Shown: positions 30,838 through 40,337, counted from the stretch's first letter. The stretch is 64,000 nucleotides of DNA from Kluyvera ascorbata_C (GCF_044197065.1 NZ_JBIQOI010000008.1:1-64000); one strand, 5' to 3'. Notes: generated from the sequence alone by a model not told the origin. Made by a program: numbers and translations.

Positions 30838-30868
30838 CAAAAAAAAGGGCGCTCCATAGGAGCGCCAA
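30838..30868 (-). terminator. malEFG operon terminator
   Basis: The stem GGCGCTCC / GGAGCGCC with a TAT-type loop is followed on the minus strand by eight T. Confidence 0.85.
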
Positions 30869-30929
30869 ACAGTCACAAGTTAGGGTTCGTTCAAGTTGAG
30901 GATAATAGCAGTGGCATTGCTGATGAAAA

Positions 30930-31820
30930 TTAGCCCTTCACACCCCCGGCCGTCAGGCCGTTCACCAGCCAGCGCTGTGCCAGCAGGAAGACCACGGTAA
31001 TCGGGATGGCGGAAAGTACGGCCGCGGCGGCAAAGTCGCCCCACAGGTAGTTTTGTGGGTTGAGGTATTGCTGCATACCAACGGCCAGGGTGTAGCTGTT
31101 CACATCACGCAGCAGCAGTGATGCAACCGGAACTTCGGTAATCGCGGCGATAAACGACAGGATAAACACCACCGCCAGAATCGGTACCGACAGCGGCAGC
31201 AGAACCAGACGGAACGCCTGCCATGGGGTAGCACCATCGAGCGCCGCCGCTTCTTCCAGAGAACTATCAATCGTTTCGAAGTAGCCTTTAATCGTCCAGA
31301 CGTGCAGCGCGATACCGCCGAGGTAGGCGAAGATAACGCCGCCGTGGGTGTTCAGGCCGATAAACGGAACGTACTGACCCAGACGGTCAAACAAGGCGTA
31401 CAGGGCAACCAGCGACAGCACCGCCGGGAACATCTGGAAAATCAGCATCCCTTTGAGCAGCGTCGCTTTGCCCGGGAAGCGCATACGGGCGAAAGCGTAG
31501 GCGCAGGTGGTGGAGAGCGCGACGATGCCAATGGCGGTGATGCCGGCGATTTTCACCGAGTTCCACAGCCACAGCAGTACTGGGAACGGTGGCGGCGTCA
31601 CGCGGCCATCGGCGTGTTCAACGCTGAAGCCCAGCGCCAGCTTCCAGTGTTCCCAGGAGATATTTTCCGGGATCAGGCTGCCGGTGGCGAAGTTACCTTC
31701 GCGCAGTGAAATGGCGATAACCATCAGCAGCGGGAACATAATCGCCGCAATGAAAACCAGCAGCAGAAGGTGCGTGGTAAAGAGGCGCAGTTTCTGAGAT
31801 TTGGGTTGTACCATAGCCAT
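30930..31820 (-). CDS. malG: Maltose ABC transporter permease MalG
   Basis: MalG forms the maltose/maltodextrin channel with MalF and binds MalK through its EAA loop, seen as EEAAALDGATPWQAFRLVLL near residue 190. The 296 residues equal E. coli MalG when started at ATG 31820 (MAMVQPKSQK); an in-frame ATG seven codons upstream is less likely. There are six membrane helices. It is the last gene of malEFG. Confidence 0.96.
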   Translation of the reverse strand: MAMVQPKSQKLRLFTTHLLLLVFIAAIMFPLLMVIAISLREGNFATGSLIPENISWEHWKLALGFSVEHADGRVTPPPFPVLLWLWNSVKIAGITAIGIVALSTTCAYAFARMRFPGKATLLKGMLIFQMFPAVLSLVALYALFDRLGQYVPFIGLNTHGGVIFAYLGGIALHVWTIKGYFETIDSSLEEAAALDGATPWQAFRLVLLPLSVPILAVVFILSFIAAITEVPVASLLLRDVNSYTLAVGMQQYLNPQNYLWGDFAAAAVLSAIPITVVFLLAQRWLVNGLTAGGVKG

Positions 31821-31833
31821 GTTCGAGTCTCCC

Positions 31834-33378
31834 TTAATCAAACTTCATGCGCGTGGCTTTCAGGTTCACTATCGCAAGCGCACCGACCAGCAGGAAGATA
31901 AGCGTCGCAATCGCTGCCGCCAGACCGAAGTCCTGGCCGCCGCCGCCTTCAAAGGCGATACGGTAGGTGTAGCTCACCAGCAGGTCGGTATAGCCCGCCG
32001 GAGTGGTGGTGCCGAGACGGTCCGGACCGCCGTTGGTCAACAGTTGAATCAGCACGAAGTTGTTAAAGTTAAAGGCGAAGCTGGCGATCATCAGCGGCGT
32101 CAGCGGCTTAATCAGCAGCGGGAACGTAATCTTAAAGAAGTTCTGGAACGGGCCAGCGCCATCCATTGCCGAGGCTTCATACAGGTCGTCCGGAATCGCT
32201 TTCAGCAGGCCCATGCACAGGATCATCATGTACGGATAGCCAAGCCAGGTGTTGACGATAACAATCATCGAACGGGCAGTGGTCGGGTCGCTGAACCAGG
32301 CCGGTTTGATACCGAACAGCGCGCTCAGCATCATGTTGATTTCACCAAAGCTCTGGTTGAACAGCCCTTTGAAAATCAGAATCGAGATAAACGACGGTAC
32401 GGCGTACGGCAGAATCAACAGCACGCGGTAGATGGCTTTACCCTTCAGCGATTCCCACTGTACGAGGCAGGCCAGCACCATACCGACGGCGACGGTAAGG
32501 ATGACGGTCAGAACCGAGAAGACTACCGTCCAGACGAAGATAGCGAAGAACGGTTTCTGGATACCTTCATCGGTGAACACGCGGGTAAAGTTGTCCCAGC
32601 CAATGCTCACGGTGTAGCCCGGGCTCAGTTTCTCGTCGCCCCAGGAACCGTCGGCGTTGACCACCTGGTAGAAGCCCACGTCGTTGTTAGGACGGTATTT
32701 CACGCCACTCTGGTTGTTGGTCAGCAGCCCATCGTCGGCCAGGGTGTAGAGCGGCTGAGTGCCGGAGAACTGGCGCAGCGAGCTCATGGTGACTTTGCTT
32801 TCATCCGGCAGCACGGCGGTCAGTTGGTTCAGCGCCTGGCGGTTTTGGGTGATCACGCGTAGCTGCGCGCGATCGATGGTCGGTAGCGCTTCCGTTTCTT
32901 TCAACTGCAGCTTCTGCTCGCCGCCAATCTTAAAGCTGTCGGAAAGGTAATTTTTGCCGGTCTCGCCGTCGGTGAGGGCTAACTGCCACTCATCGCCCGC
33001 CGGGAACAGGCTGAAGTTATAGGTTTTGCCCGCCTGGTAAGAGCGGTCCATCAGCACCTGCTGCGCGCGCTCGAAGGTGAGCTGGTTGGTGCTGCTGTAG
33101 TTGGTAAAGGCGATGGCGATAGTACAAATCAGCGGGAACAGGACGAAGAGCCCCATCCCTGCGACGCCAGGGTAAACATAGCGCCAGGCGTAGGTTTTAC
33201 GGTTAGCGAAAATATACAGGCCCGCTGAGCTTAAAATCAGCGTCATGATGGCAAACAGGTACTCCCCCTGCACATACATTAAAACTACAAGGTAACCCAC
33301 CAGCAGGCACAGCAGACCAATCACTGACCACTTCAGCGTGTCGCTTTGCCACCAATGTTTCTTTTTAATGACATCCAT
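31834..33378 (-). CDS. malF: Maltose ABC transporter permease MalF
   Basis: MalF is the larger channel subunit, with eight helices and a big periplasmic loop (about residues 95-275) that contacts maltose-binding protein. The EAA loop is YEASAMDGAGPFQNFFKITF near residue 400. The 514 residues equal E. coli MalF. malG follows after 13 bases. Confidence 0.97.
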   Translation of the reverse strand: MDVIKKKHWWQSDTLKWSVIGLLCLLVGYLVVLMYVQGEYLFAIMTLILSSAGLYIFANRKTYAWRYVYPGVAGMGLFVLFPLICTIAIAFTNYSSTNQLTFERAQQVLMDRSYQAGKTYNFSLFPAGDEWQLALTDGETGKNYLSDSFKIGGEQKLQLKETEALPTIDRAQLRVITQNRQALNQLTAVLPDESKVTMSSLRQFSGTQPLYTLADDGLLTNNQSGVKYRPNNDVGFYQVVNADGSWGDEKLSPGYTVSIGWDNFTRVFTDEGIQKPFFAIFVWTVVFSVLTVILTVAVGMVLACLVQWESLKGKAIYRVLLILPYAVPSFISILIFKGLFNQSFGEINMMLSALFGIKPAWFSDPTTARSMIVIVNTWLGYPYMMILCMGLLKAIPDDLYEASAMDGAGPFQNFFKITFPLLIKPLTPLMIASFAFNFNNFVLIQLLTNGGPDRLGTTTPAGYTDLLVSYTYRIAFEGGGGQDFGLAAAIATLIFLLVGALAIVNLKATRMKFD

Positions 33379-33409
33379 GGGGATCTTCCTCTACAGCGTT
33401 TGAGCTTTT

Positions 33410-33494
33410 CTCCCTCTCCTGGGGGAGAGGGTCGGGGTGAGGGCGGATGTTGCAACACAACCCTCACCCTAACCCTCTCCCTGAGGGAGAGGGG
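33410..33494. repeat. Head-to-head GAGAGGG palindromes in the malE-malF gap
   Basis: One unit reads CTCCCTCTCCTGGGGGAGAG then GGTCGGGGTGAGGG; the second, inverted, reads CCCTCACCCTAACCCTCTCC then CTGAGGGAGAGGGG. Each folds on itself and the two also pair with each other. E. coli has REP units at this junction that stabilise malE mRNA; here another family takes the place. Confidence 0.85.
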
Positions 33495-33503
33495 ATAAAA
33501 ACA

Positions 33504-34694
33504 TTACTTGGTGATACGACCCTGCGCGTCCTTCAGCGCAGCATCGACGGTCTGACGACCGCTCGCGGCGTTGATGACAGCGGTACGAACGGCATACCAG
33601 AATGCAGACATCTGTGGGATGTTCGGCATGATTTCGCCTTTCTGGGCGTTATCCATGGTGGCTGCAATGCGCGGGTCTTTCGCTAACTGATCCTGGAAGG
33701 ATTTCAGCGCAACGGCGCCCAGCGGTTTGTCCTTGTTCACTTCATCCAGACCCTGGTCGGTCAGCAGGTAGTTTTCGAGGAACTCTTTCGCCAGTTCTTT
33801 GTTCGGGCTCGCGGCGTTGATACCGGCGCTCAGCACGCCAACGAACGGTTTGGACGGCTTGCCTTTGAAGGTTGGCAGCAGCGTCACGCCGTAGTTGATT
33901 TTGCTCTTATCAATGTTGGACCACGCCCACGGACCATTGATGGTCATCGCCGTTTCGCCCTTGTTGAAGGCTGCTTCTGCGATGGAGTAATCGGTATCCG
34001 CGTTCATGTGTTTGTTCTTGATAAGGTCAACCAGGAAGGTCAGGCCCGCTTTCGCGCCAGCGCTGTCCACGCCCACGTCTTTCACGTCATACTTGCCGTT
34101 TTCAAACTTAAACGCGTAACCGCCGTCGGCAGCAATCAGCGGCCAGGTGAAGTACGGTTCTTGCAGGTTGAACATCAGCGCGGATTTACCTTTCGCTTTC
34201 AGCGTTTTATCCAGCGCAGGGATCTCTTCCCAGGTCTTCGGTGGATTTGGCACGAGGTCTTTGTTGTAAATCAGCGACAGCGCTTCAACCGCGATTGGGT
34301 AAGCAATCAGCTTGCCGTTGTAGCGTACGGCATCCCAGGTGAACGGATAGAGCTTGTCCTGGAACGCTTTATCTGGGGTGATTTCAGCCAGCAGGCCAGA
34401 CTGCGCGTAGCCGCCAAAGCGGTCATGTGCCCAGAAGATGATGTCCGGGCCGTCGCCGGTTGCTGCAACCTGCGGGAATTTTTCTTCCAGTTTATCTGGG
34501 TGTTCTACGGTGACTTTAATCCCCGTATCTTTCTCAAATTTCTTACCTACCTCGGCCAGACCGTTATAGCCTTTGTCGCCGTTGATCCAGATAACCAGCT
34601 TTCCCTCTTCAATTTTTGCCAGAGCAGAGGCGGAAAACATCATCGTGGTCAATGCGGACAGCGCGAGGATGCGAGCGCCAGTTTTGATTTTCAT
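33504..34694 (-). CDS. malE: Maltose/maltodextrin-binding protein MalE
   Basis: MalE is the periplasmic binding protein that delivers maltodextrins to MalFGK2. The 396 residues begin MKIKTGARILALSALTTMMF with a 26-residue signal peptide ending ALA and the mature KIEEGKLVIWINGDKGY. Sugar-binding aromatics are in QEPYFTWP and MSAFWYAV. I start at ATG 34694; the frame extends upstream to 34733 without a ribosome site. MalT and CRP control is expected. Confidence 0.97.
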   Translation of the reverse strand: MKIKTGARILALSALTTMMFSASALAKIEEGKLVIWINGDKGYNGLAEVGKKFEKDTGIKVTVEHPDKLEEKFPQVAATGDGPDIIFWAHDRFGGYAQSGLLAEITPDKAFQDKLYPFTWDAVRYNGKLIAYPIAVEALSLIYNKDLVPNPPKTWEEIPALDKTLKAKGKSALMFNLQEPYFTWPLIAADGGYAFKFENGKYDVKDVGVDSAGAKAGLTFLVDLIKNKHMNADTDYSIAEAAFNKGETAMTINGPWAWSNIDKSKINYGVTLLPTFKGKPSKPFVGVLSAGINAASPNKELAKEFLENYLLTDQGLDEVNKDKPLGAVALKSFQDQLAKDPRIAATMDNAQKGEIMPNIPQMSAFWYAVRTAVINAASGRQTVDAALKDAQGRITK

Positions 34695-34738
34695 ATATCC
34701 CGTCCTTTCCAGGTTATGTACTTGTGGATACACAGAGG

Positions 34739-35065
34739 TGGTTTAACGTCGATGAGTTTCCTTTTTTAGCAACCCCTTTCCATCCTCCTGGGCTCTACGC
34801 CCTAGGGGCCAGTAGTGTGATCTCCGTAACATAAATCCCCGTTATGCGTCTTAGCGCACAAAAAAAAGCGCCGTTTTTTGTCGGCCCCATCACGATTTTC
34901 GTTTTGATGAGATGTCATCGGGGGCAGAGCGCGCCTTCTCATCCTCCCGTCTCCTCCCCCATAAAAAACCGGGGGGGTGGAGGATTCACCAAATTGATGT
35001 GTACGGCATAGTCAGCCCATCTTGAATGTTTCTGTCGGTGACAAGTTGTAACGAGGGAGAAGGGC
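34739..35065. promoter_or_regulatory. malE-malK divergent control region
   Basis: This gap holds the back-to-back promoters of malEFG and malK-lamB-malM. MalT-type boxes (GGGGAKGAGG) are seen as GGGGTGGAGG at 34975-34984 on the plus strand and as GGGGGAGGAG near 34954-34963, GGAGGATGAG near 34939-34948 and GGAGGATGG near 34780-34788 on the minus strand. TGTGATCTCCGTAACA at 34816-34831 is a CRP-like site. The layout resembles the E. coli region with interleaved MalT and CRP sites. Confidence 0.75.
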
Positions 35066-36175
35066 ATGGCGAACGTACAGCTACGCAATGTAACGAAAGC
35101 CTGGGGCGACGTGGTGGTATCAAAAGATATCAACCTCGATATCCAGGAAGGGGAGTTCGTGGTGTTTGTCGGGCCATCGGGCTGCGGCAAATCGACGTTG
35201 CTGCGTATGATCGCGGGTCTCGAAACCATCACCAGCGGTGATTTGTTCATCGGTGAAACCCGCATGAACGATATCCCGCCCGCGGAACGTGGCGTGGGCA
35301 TGGTGTTCCAGTCCTACGCGCTGTATCCCCATTTGTCCGTTGCCGAGAACATGTCTTTTGGCCTGAAGCTGGCGGGTGCAAAAAAAGAACTCATCAATCA
35401 GCGCGTTAACCAGGTCGCCGAAGTTCTGCAGTTAGCCCATCTTCTGGAACGTAAACCAAAAGCGTTGTCCGGTGGTCAGCGTCAGCGTGTGGCGATTGGC
35501 CGTACGCTGGTGGCCGAGCCACGCGTGTTCCTGCTGGATGAACCCCTTTCTAACCTGGACGCCGCGCTGCGCGTTCAAATGCGTATTGAAATCTCCCGTC
35601 TGCATAAACGTCTGGGCCGCACGATGATTTACGTCACCCACGATCAGGTCGAAGCGATGACGCTGGCCGACAAAATCGTGGTGCTGGATGCCGGTCGCAT
35701 CGCGCAGGTCGGGAAGCCTCTGGAACTGTATCACTATCCGGCAGACCGCTTCGTTGCGGGCTTCATCGGTTCGCCGAAGATGAACTTCCTGCCGGTCAAA
35801 GTCACCGCCACCGCCATCGACCAGGTGCAGGTCGAGCTGCCGAACCGTCAGCAGATCTGGCTCCCGGTCGAGAGTAACAACGTTCAGGTTGGCGCCAACA
35901 TGTCGCTGGGCATTCGCCCGGAACACCTGCTGCCAAGCCACATCGCCGATGTGACGTTGGAAGGGGTAGTCAATGTTGTCGAGCAGCTTGGTCACGAAAC
36001 GCAAATTCATATCCAGATCCCTGCCATCCGTCAGAACCTGGTTTACCGCCAGAACGACGTGGTGTTGGTCGAAGAGGGAGCCACATTCGCTATCGGCTTG
36101 CCGCCAGAGCGCTGCCATCTGTTCCGTGAGGATGGCACCGCATGTCGTCGGCAGCACAAAGAGCCAGGCGTTTAA
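35066..36175 (+). CDS. malK: Maltose ABC transporter ATPase MalK
   Basis: MalK powers the maltose transporter and inhibits MalT in the absence of substrate. Walker A is GPSGCGKSTL, the signature LSGGQRQRVAIGR, Walker B VFLLDEPLSNLD and the switch His in THDQVEAM. The C-terminal regulatory domain (from about residue 235) has GIRPEHLLPS. The 369 residues are two fewer than in E. coli because Pro-Met in the ELPMPNRQQ stretch is missing. The start follows GAGGGAGAAGGG. Confidence 0.97.
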   Translation: MANVQLRNVTKAWGDVVVSKDINLDIQEGEFVVFVGPSGCGKSTLLRMIAGLETITSGDLFIGETRMNDIPPAERGVGMVFQSYALYPHLSVAENMSFGLKLAGAKKELINQRVNQVAEVLQLAHLLERKPKALSGGQRQRVAIGRTLVAEPRVFLLDEPLSNLDAALRVQMRIEISRLHKRLGRTMIYVTHDQVEAMTLADKIVVLDAGRIAQVGKPLELYHYPADRFVAGFIGSPKMNFLPVKVTATAIDQVQVELPNRQQIWLPVESNNVQVGANMSLGIRPEHLLPSHIADVTLEGVVNVVEQLGHETQIHIQIPAIRQNLVYRQNDVVLVEEGATFAIGLPPERCHLFREDGTACRRQHKEPGV

Positions 36176-36276
36176 CGAAGTCCCATAAAACAAAACAAGC
36201 ATGAAGCTCTTACGTCGCCAGCGATAAGGCAAGAAGGGTGGAATGTTCAAGAAAAGCAATGATCTCAGGAGATAGA

Positions 36277-37602
36277 ATGATGATTACTCTGCGCAAACTC
36301 CCCGTGGCGGTTGCCGTCGCAGCAGGCATTATGTCTGCTCAGGCAATGGCCGTAGATTTCCATGGTTACGCGCGTTCCGGTATTGGCTGGACGGGTAGCG
36401 GCGGCGAACAACAGTGCTTCCAGGCAACCGGTGCACAAAGTAAATACCGTCTCGGTAACGAATGTGAAACCTACGCCGAAATTAAATTAGGTCAGGAAGT
36501 GTGGAAAGAGGGCGATAAGAGCTTCTACTTCGACACCAACGTGGCTTACTCCGTAGCACAGCAGAACGACTGGGAAGCCACTGACCCAGCGTTCCGCGAA
36601 GCGAACGTCCAGGGTAAAAACCTGATTGAATGGCTGCCAGGTTCTACCATCTGGGCCGGTAAGCGCTTCTACCAGCGTCATGACGTTCACATGATCGACT
36701 TCTACTACTGGGATATTTCTGGTCCTGGTGCCGGTATTGAAAACATCGACCTGGGCTTCGGTAAACTGTCTCTGGCAGCAACACGTTCTCAGGAAGCGGG
36801 TGGTTCTTATATCTTCACCAGCAACGATACCTATAGCAAATACAAAGACACTGCGAACGACGTATTCGACGTCCGTTTAGCCGGTCTGGAAACCAACCCG
36901 GACGGCGTTCTGGAGCTGGGTGTTGACTACGGTCGTGCGAATAAAACTGACGGCTATAGCTTCGCAGATGACGCTTCTAAAGATGGCTGGATGTTCACCG
37001 CTGAACATACCCAGAGCATGCTGAAGGGTTACAACAAGTTCGTCGTTCAGTACGCAACTGATGCGATGACTACTCAAGGTAAAGGCCTGTCTCAGGGTTC
37101 CTTCACTGGTAACGATTACGATAAAGATACCGAAATTGGTGTTGTAGATAACAGAATAAACAACAACGGTGACCTGTGGCGCGTGCTTGACCACGGTGCA
37201 ATCTCCCTGGGTGAGAACGTTGACCTGATGTACGTCGGTATGTACCAGAACATCGACCGTGATGATGGCAACGGCACCAAGTGGTGGACCGTCGGTGTCC
37301 GTCCTATGTACAAATGGACGCCAATCATGAGCACCCTGATGGAAGTCGGTTACGACAACGTCAAGTCCCAGAAAACTGGTGACACCAACAACCAGTACAA
37401 AATTACCCTGGCGCAACAGTGGCAGGCGGGCGACAGCATCTGGTCCCGTCCGGCAATCCGCGTATTCGCAACCTATGCGAAGTGGGATGAAAAATGGGGT
37501 TACGACAACGGTATCGCGTACAAAGATACCAGCGCGAAAACCTACAGCCGTGGTGACAGCGATGAGTGGTCCTTCGGTGCTCAGATGGAAATCTGGTGGT
37601 AA
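36277..37602 (+). CDS. lamB: Maltoporin LamB
   Basis: LamB is the trimeric outer-membrane channel for maltodextrins and the lambda receptor in E. coli. It has 441 residues with a signal peptide ending AMA and mature VDFHGYARSGIGW. Barrel strands are highly conserved, but the exposed loops differ from what I recall of E. coli, for example YIFTSNDTYSKYKD, SFTGNDYDKDTEIGV and YDNGIAYKDTSAK. ATG 36277 follows AGGAG with a 5-base gap; ATG 36280 is the alternative. Confidence 0.97.
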   Translation: MMITLRKLPVAVAVAAGIMSAQAMAVDFHGYARSGIGWTGSGGEQQCFQATGAQSKYRLGNECETYAEIKLGQEVWKEGDKSFYFDTNVAYSVAQQNDWEATDPAFREANVQGKNLIEWLPGSTIWAGKRFYQRHDVHMIDFYYWDISGPGAGIENIDLGFGKLSLAATRSQEAGGSYIFTSNDTYSKYKDTANDVFDVRLAGLETNPDGVLELGVDYGRANKTDGYSFADDASKDGWMFTAEHTQSMLKGYNKFVVQYATDAMTTQGKGLSQGSFTGNDYDKDTEIGVVDNRINNNGDLWRVLDHGAISLGENVDLMYVGMYQNIDRDDGNGTKWWTVGVRPMYKWTPIMSTLMEVGYDNVKSQKTGDTNNQYKITLAQQWQAGDSIWSRPAIRVFATYAKWDEKWGYDNGIAYKDTSAKTYSRGDSDEWSFGAQMEIWW

Positions 37603-37632
37603 TTCAGCACTAACCTGAAGCAATAAACTGAC

Positions 37633-37653
37633 GAGGGGCGAAAGCCCCTCTGT
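37633..37653 (+). other. Hairpin between lamB and malM
   Basis: The 7-bp stem GAGGGGC / GCCCCTC closes on a GAAA tetraloop. No T run follows, so it is more likely an mRNA-stabilising or processing hairpin than a terminator. Confidence 0.6.
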
Positions 37654-37717
37654 TCCGTAAGGTTTAGCGCGCTATTGCCTGGCTACCGCTAGACTGACGA
37701 TTTCTGAGGTCATCATA

Positions 37718-38662
37718 ATGAAAATGAAAAAAAGTCTCGTTGCTCTGTGCTTATCCGCTGGATTGCTGGCGAGCGTTCCGGGCATCAGCCTTGCGGACGT
37801 CAACTATGTGCCGCAAAACACCAGCGCCGCACCCACTATCCCAACCTCGGCCCTCCAGCAACTGACCTGGACGCCGGTCGATCAATCTAAAGTGCAGTCC
37901 ACCCAAATTTCTACCGGTGGTCAGAGCCTGAATGTACCGGGTATCACCGGTAACGTCGTGGCCTACAGCGTGCCGGCCAATATTGGCGAACTCACGCTGA
38001 CGCTGACCAGCGAAGTGAACAAACAAACCAACGTCTTTGCGCCGAACGTGCTGATTCTCGATCAGAACATGACGCCATCTGCTTACTTCCCAAGCAGCTA
38101 CTTTACCTATCAGGCTCCGGGCGTAATGAGCGCCGACCGTCTGGAAGGCGTCATGCGCCTGACCCCAGCCTTAGGCCAGCAGAAGCTGTACGTCCTGGTC
38201 TTTACCACTGAAAAAGATCTTCAGCAGACCACCACGCTGCTGGACCCAGCGAAAGCCTATGCCAAAGGCACCGGCAACGCGGTACCGGATATTCCTGACC
38301 CGGTGGCGAAACACACCACCGACGGCCTCGTGAAGCTGAAAGTCAAAACCAACAGCAGCTCCAGCGTGCTGGTCGGCCCGCTGTTTGGCTCTTCTGGCCC
38401 AGCTCCGGTCACCGTGGGTAACACCGCCGCGCCAGCCTATAGTGCGCCAGCGGCTGCTCCTGTGGTCGCCCCAGTCGCGGCTCCGGCTGCCAAAGCAGAA
38501 CCAATGCTGGATGACACCGAAACCTATTTCAACAACGGTATTAAACAGGCGGTAGCGAAAGGGGATATCGACAAAGCCCTGAAGCTGATGAATGAAGCCG
38601 AGCGCCTGGGCTCGAAATCTGCTCGTTCCACCTTTATCGGCGCTGTAAAAGGCAAGGGGTAA
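37718..38662 (+). CDS. malM: Maltose operon periplasmic protein MalM
   Basis: MalM is a periplasmic protein of the maltose regulon without a settled function. The 314 residues start with a signal peptide ending at about SLA, followed by a beta-rich domain (VPGITGNVVAYSVPANIGEL). A Pro/Ala-rich linker (APAAAPVVAPVAAPAAKAE) near residue 255 is longer than I recall for E. coli. The C-terminal part is helical. It is the last gene of malK-lamB-malM. Confidence 0.93.
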   Translation: MKMKKSLVALCLSAGLLASVPGISLADVNYVPQNTSAAPTIPTSALQQLTWTPVDQSKVQSTQISTGGQSLNVPGITGNVVAYSVPANIGELTLTLTSEVNKQTNVFAPNVLILDQNMTPSAYFPSSYFTYQAPGVMSADRLEGVMRLTPALGQQKLYVLVFTTEKDLQQTTTLLDPAKAYAKGTGNAVPDIPDPVAKHTTDGLVKLKVKTNSSSSVLVGPLFGSSGPAPVTVGNTAAPAYSAPAAAPVVAPVAAPAAKAEPMLDDTETYFNNGIKQAVAKGDIDKALKLMNEAERLGSKSARSTFIGAVKGKG

Positions 38663-38701
38663 GCTTTACCCCGCAGCGCTGATGTTTAGGCGAAGCCTTT
38701 T

Positions 38702-38730
38702 GGTGTGCCCATCCGGGCACGCCATTTTTC
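38702..38730 (+). terminator. malK-lamB-malM terminator
   Basis: The stem GGTGTGCCC / GGGCACGCC with an ATCC loop is followed by ATTTTTC. Confidence 0.85.
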
Positions 38731-38860
38731 TATATCCTCTAGCGCAATAACAAACTGTTGCACTGCTGTTGCGCTAATGATCGTATTTGACCATTCCTGC
38801 ACCCCCTCCCGCTGTGTTCTGCGATACAATAGCCAGAAGTTATGTATTGGAGAGACAGGC

Positions 38861-39358
38861 ATGTCGCACTCTGCACTGACGCAACTTCGCGCGCTGCGCT
38901 ATTTTGACGTCATCCCCCCGCTTGAATCGGCACAGCGCGACTGGCTGATGCTGGAAGATTCCATGACCAAACGGTTTGAGCAGTTCGGGAAACCCGTGAG
39001 CGTCACGTTGCTGAACGAAGCCTTTGTCACCCGTGATGCGCTGGACGGCGAGCAGCATTTGCTGCCGGATGAACCTCGCTATTGGCTGCGAGAAATATTA
39101 TTGTGCGTGGGCGACGAACCCTGGCTTGCCGGGCGTACCGTGGTGCCGGAGTCGACGCTGAGCGGCCCGGAACTGGCGCTACAGAGGCTTGGGAAAACGC
39201 CGCTCGGGCGCTATCTGTTTACGTCATCGACGTTGACCCGGGATTTTATCGAAATAGGGTGTCATGATGCGCTGTGGGGGCGACGTTCCCGCCTGCGTCT
39301 GAGCGGCAAACCGCTGCTGCTGACGGAGCTTTTTTTGCCCGCATCGCCGCTGTACTAA
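38861..39358 (+). CDS. ubiC: Chorismate pyruvate-lyase UbiC
   Basis: UbiC splits chorismate into 4-hydroxybenzoate and pyruvate, the first step of ubiquinone synthesis. The 165 residues equal E. coli UbiC. Active-site residues are in the stretches VTRDALDGEQHLL and WLAGRTVVPEST, with the Glu in FLPASPLY-terminal strand LLLTELF. GGAGAG precedes the ATG. ubiA follows after 14 bases. Confidence 0.95.
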   Translation: MSHSALTQLRALRYFDVIPPLESAQRDWLMLEDSMTKRFEQFGKPVSVTLLNEAFVTRDALDGEQHLLPDEPRYWLREILLCVGDEPWLAGRTVVPESTLSGPELALQRLGKTPLGRYLFTSSTLTRDFIEIGCHDALWGRRSRLRLSGKPLLLTELFLPASPLY

Positions 39359-39372
39359 GAGGAAGAATAAAA

Positions 39373-40245
39373 ATGGAGTGGAGTCTTAGGTCGAATAAGC
39401 TGCTCGCTTACCATCGACTCATGCGAACGGACAAACCGATTGGCGCGCTATTGCTGCTGTGGCCGACGCTGTGGGCGCTGTGGGTCGCTTCCCCTGGCGT
39501 CCCGCCGCTGTGGATCCTGGCAGTGTTTGTCGCGGGCGTCTGGCTGATGCGCGCCGCAGGCTGTGTGGTCAATGATTACGCGGATCGTAAATTTGACGGC
39601 CACGTAAAGCGCACCGCCAACCGGCCGTTGCCAAGCGGTGCGGTGACGGAGAAAGAAGCGCGGACGCTGTTTATCGTGCTGGTGCTGCTCTCCTTCGTGC
39701 TGGTGCTGACCCTCAACACCATGACCATCCTGCTGTCGATTGCCGCGCTGGCGCTGGCCTGGATTTATCCGTTCATGAAGCGCTACACCCATCTGCCGCA
39801 GGTGGTGCTCGGTGCGGCGTTCGGCTGGTCAATCCCTATGGCTTTTGCCGCCGTCAGCGAAACGCTGCCGCTGAGCTGCTGGCTGATGCTGCTGGCCAAT
39901 ATTCTGTGGGCGGTGGCCTACGACACGCAGTACGCGATGGTTGACCGCGACGACGATGTGAAAATCGGTATTAAATCGACGGCGATTCTGTTCGGTGATA
40001 ACGACCGCCTGATTATCGGCATCCTGCAAGCGTGCGTGCTGGGGCTGATGGCGCTTATTGGCTGGTTGAATGGTTTGCACTGGGAGTTTTACTGGTCAAT
40101 CCTGATTGCCGGTGCGCTGTTTGTTTACCAGCAAAAGCTGATTCGTCACCGCGAACGCGGGCCGTGCTTCCAGGCGTTTTTGAATAATAACTACGTGGGG
40201 CTGGTGCTGTTTATTGGGTTGGCGATGAGCTACTGGCAACGTTGA
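39373..40245 (+). CDS. ubiA: 4-hydroxybenzoate octaprenyltransferase UbiA
   Basis: UbiA attaches the octaprenyl chain to 4-hydroxybenzoate in the inner membrane. The 290 residues match E. coli. The two Asp-rich motifs are NDYADRKFDGHVKRT near residue 71 and DTQYAMVDRDDD near residue 191. It has about nine helices. ATG 39373 follows AGGAAG; the longer frame from 39274 lies inside ubiC. Confidence 0.96.
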   Translation: MEWSLRSNKLLAYHRLMRTDKPIGALLLLWPTLWALWVASPGVPPLWILAVFVAGVWLMRAAGCVVNDYADRKFDGHVKRTANRPLPSGAVTEKEARTLFIVLVLLSFVLVLTLNTMTILLSIAALALAWIYPFMKRYTHLPQVVLGAAFGWSIPMAFAAVSETLPLSCWLMLLANILWAVAYDTQYAMVDRDDDVKIGIKSTAILFGDNDRLIIGILQACVLGLMALIGWLNGLHWEFYWSILIAGALFVYQQKLIRHRERGPCFQAFLNNNYVGLVLFIGLAMSYWQR

Positions 40246-40249
40246 GATG

Positions 40250-40292
40250 GGCATTGCCGGATGGCGGCGTAAACGCCTTATCCGGCCTACAA
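40250..40292. repeat. REP element after ubiA
   Basis: GCATTGCCGGATGGCGGCGT followed by AAACGCCTTATCCGGCCTAC is one complete REP palindrome. Confidence 0.9.
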
Positions 40293-40303
40293 CATTAACG
40301 GAT

Positions 40304-40337
40304 AAAAAAATCCCCGGTCTTTGCCGGGGATTTTTGT
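40304..40337. terminator. Bidirectional terminator, ubiA / plsB
   Basis: The stem TCCCCGG / CCGGGGA is flanked by seven A on the left and five T on the right, so it can serve both converging genes. Confidence 0.85.
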
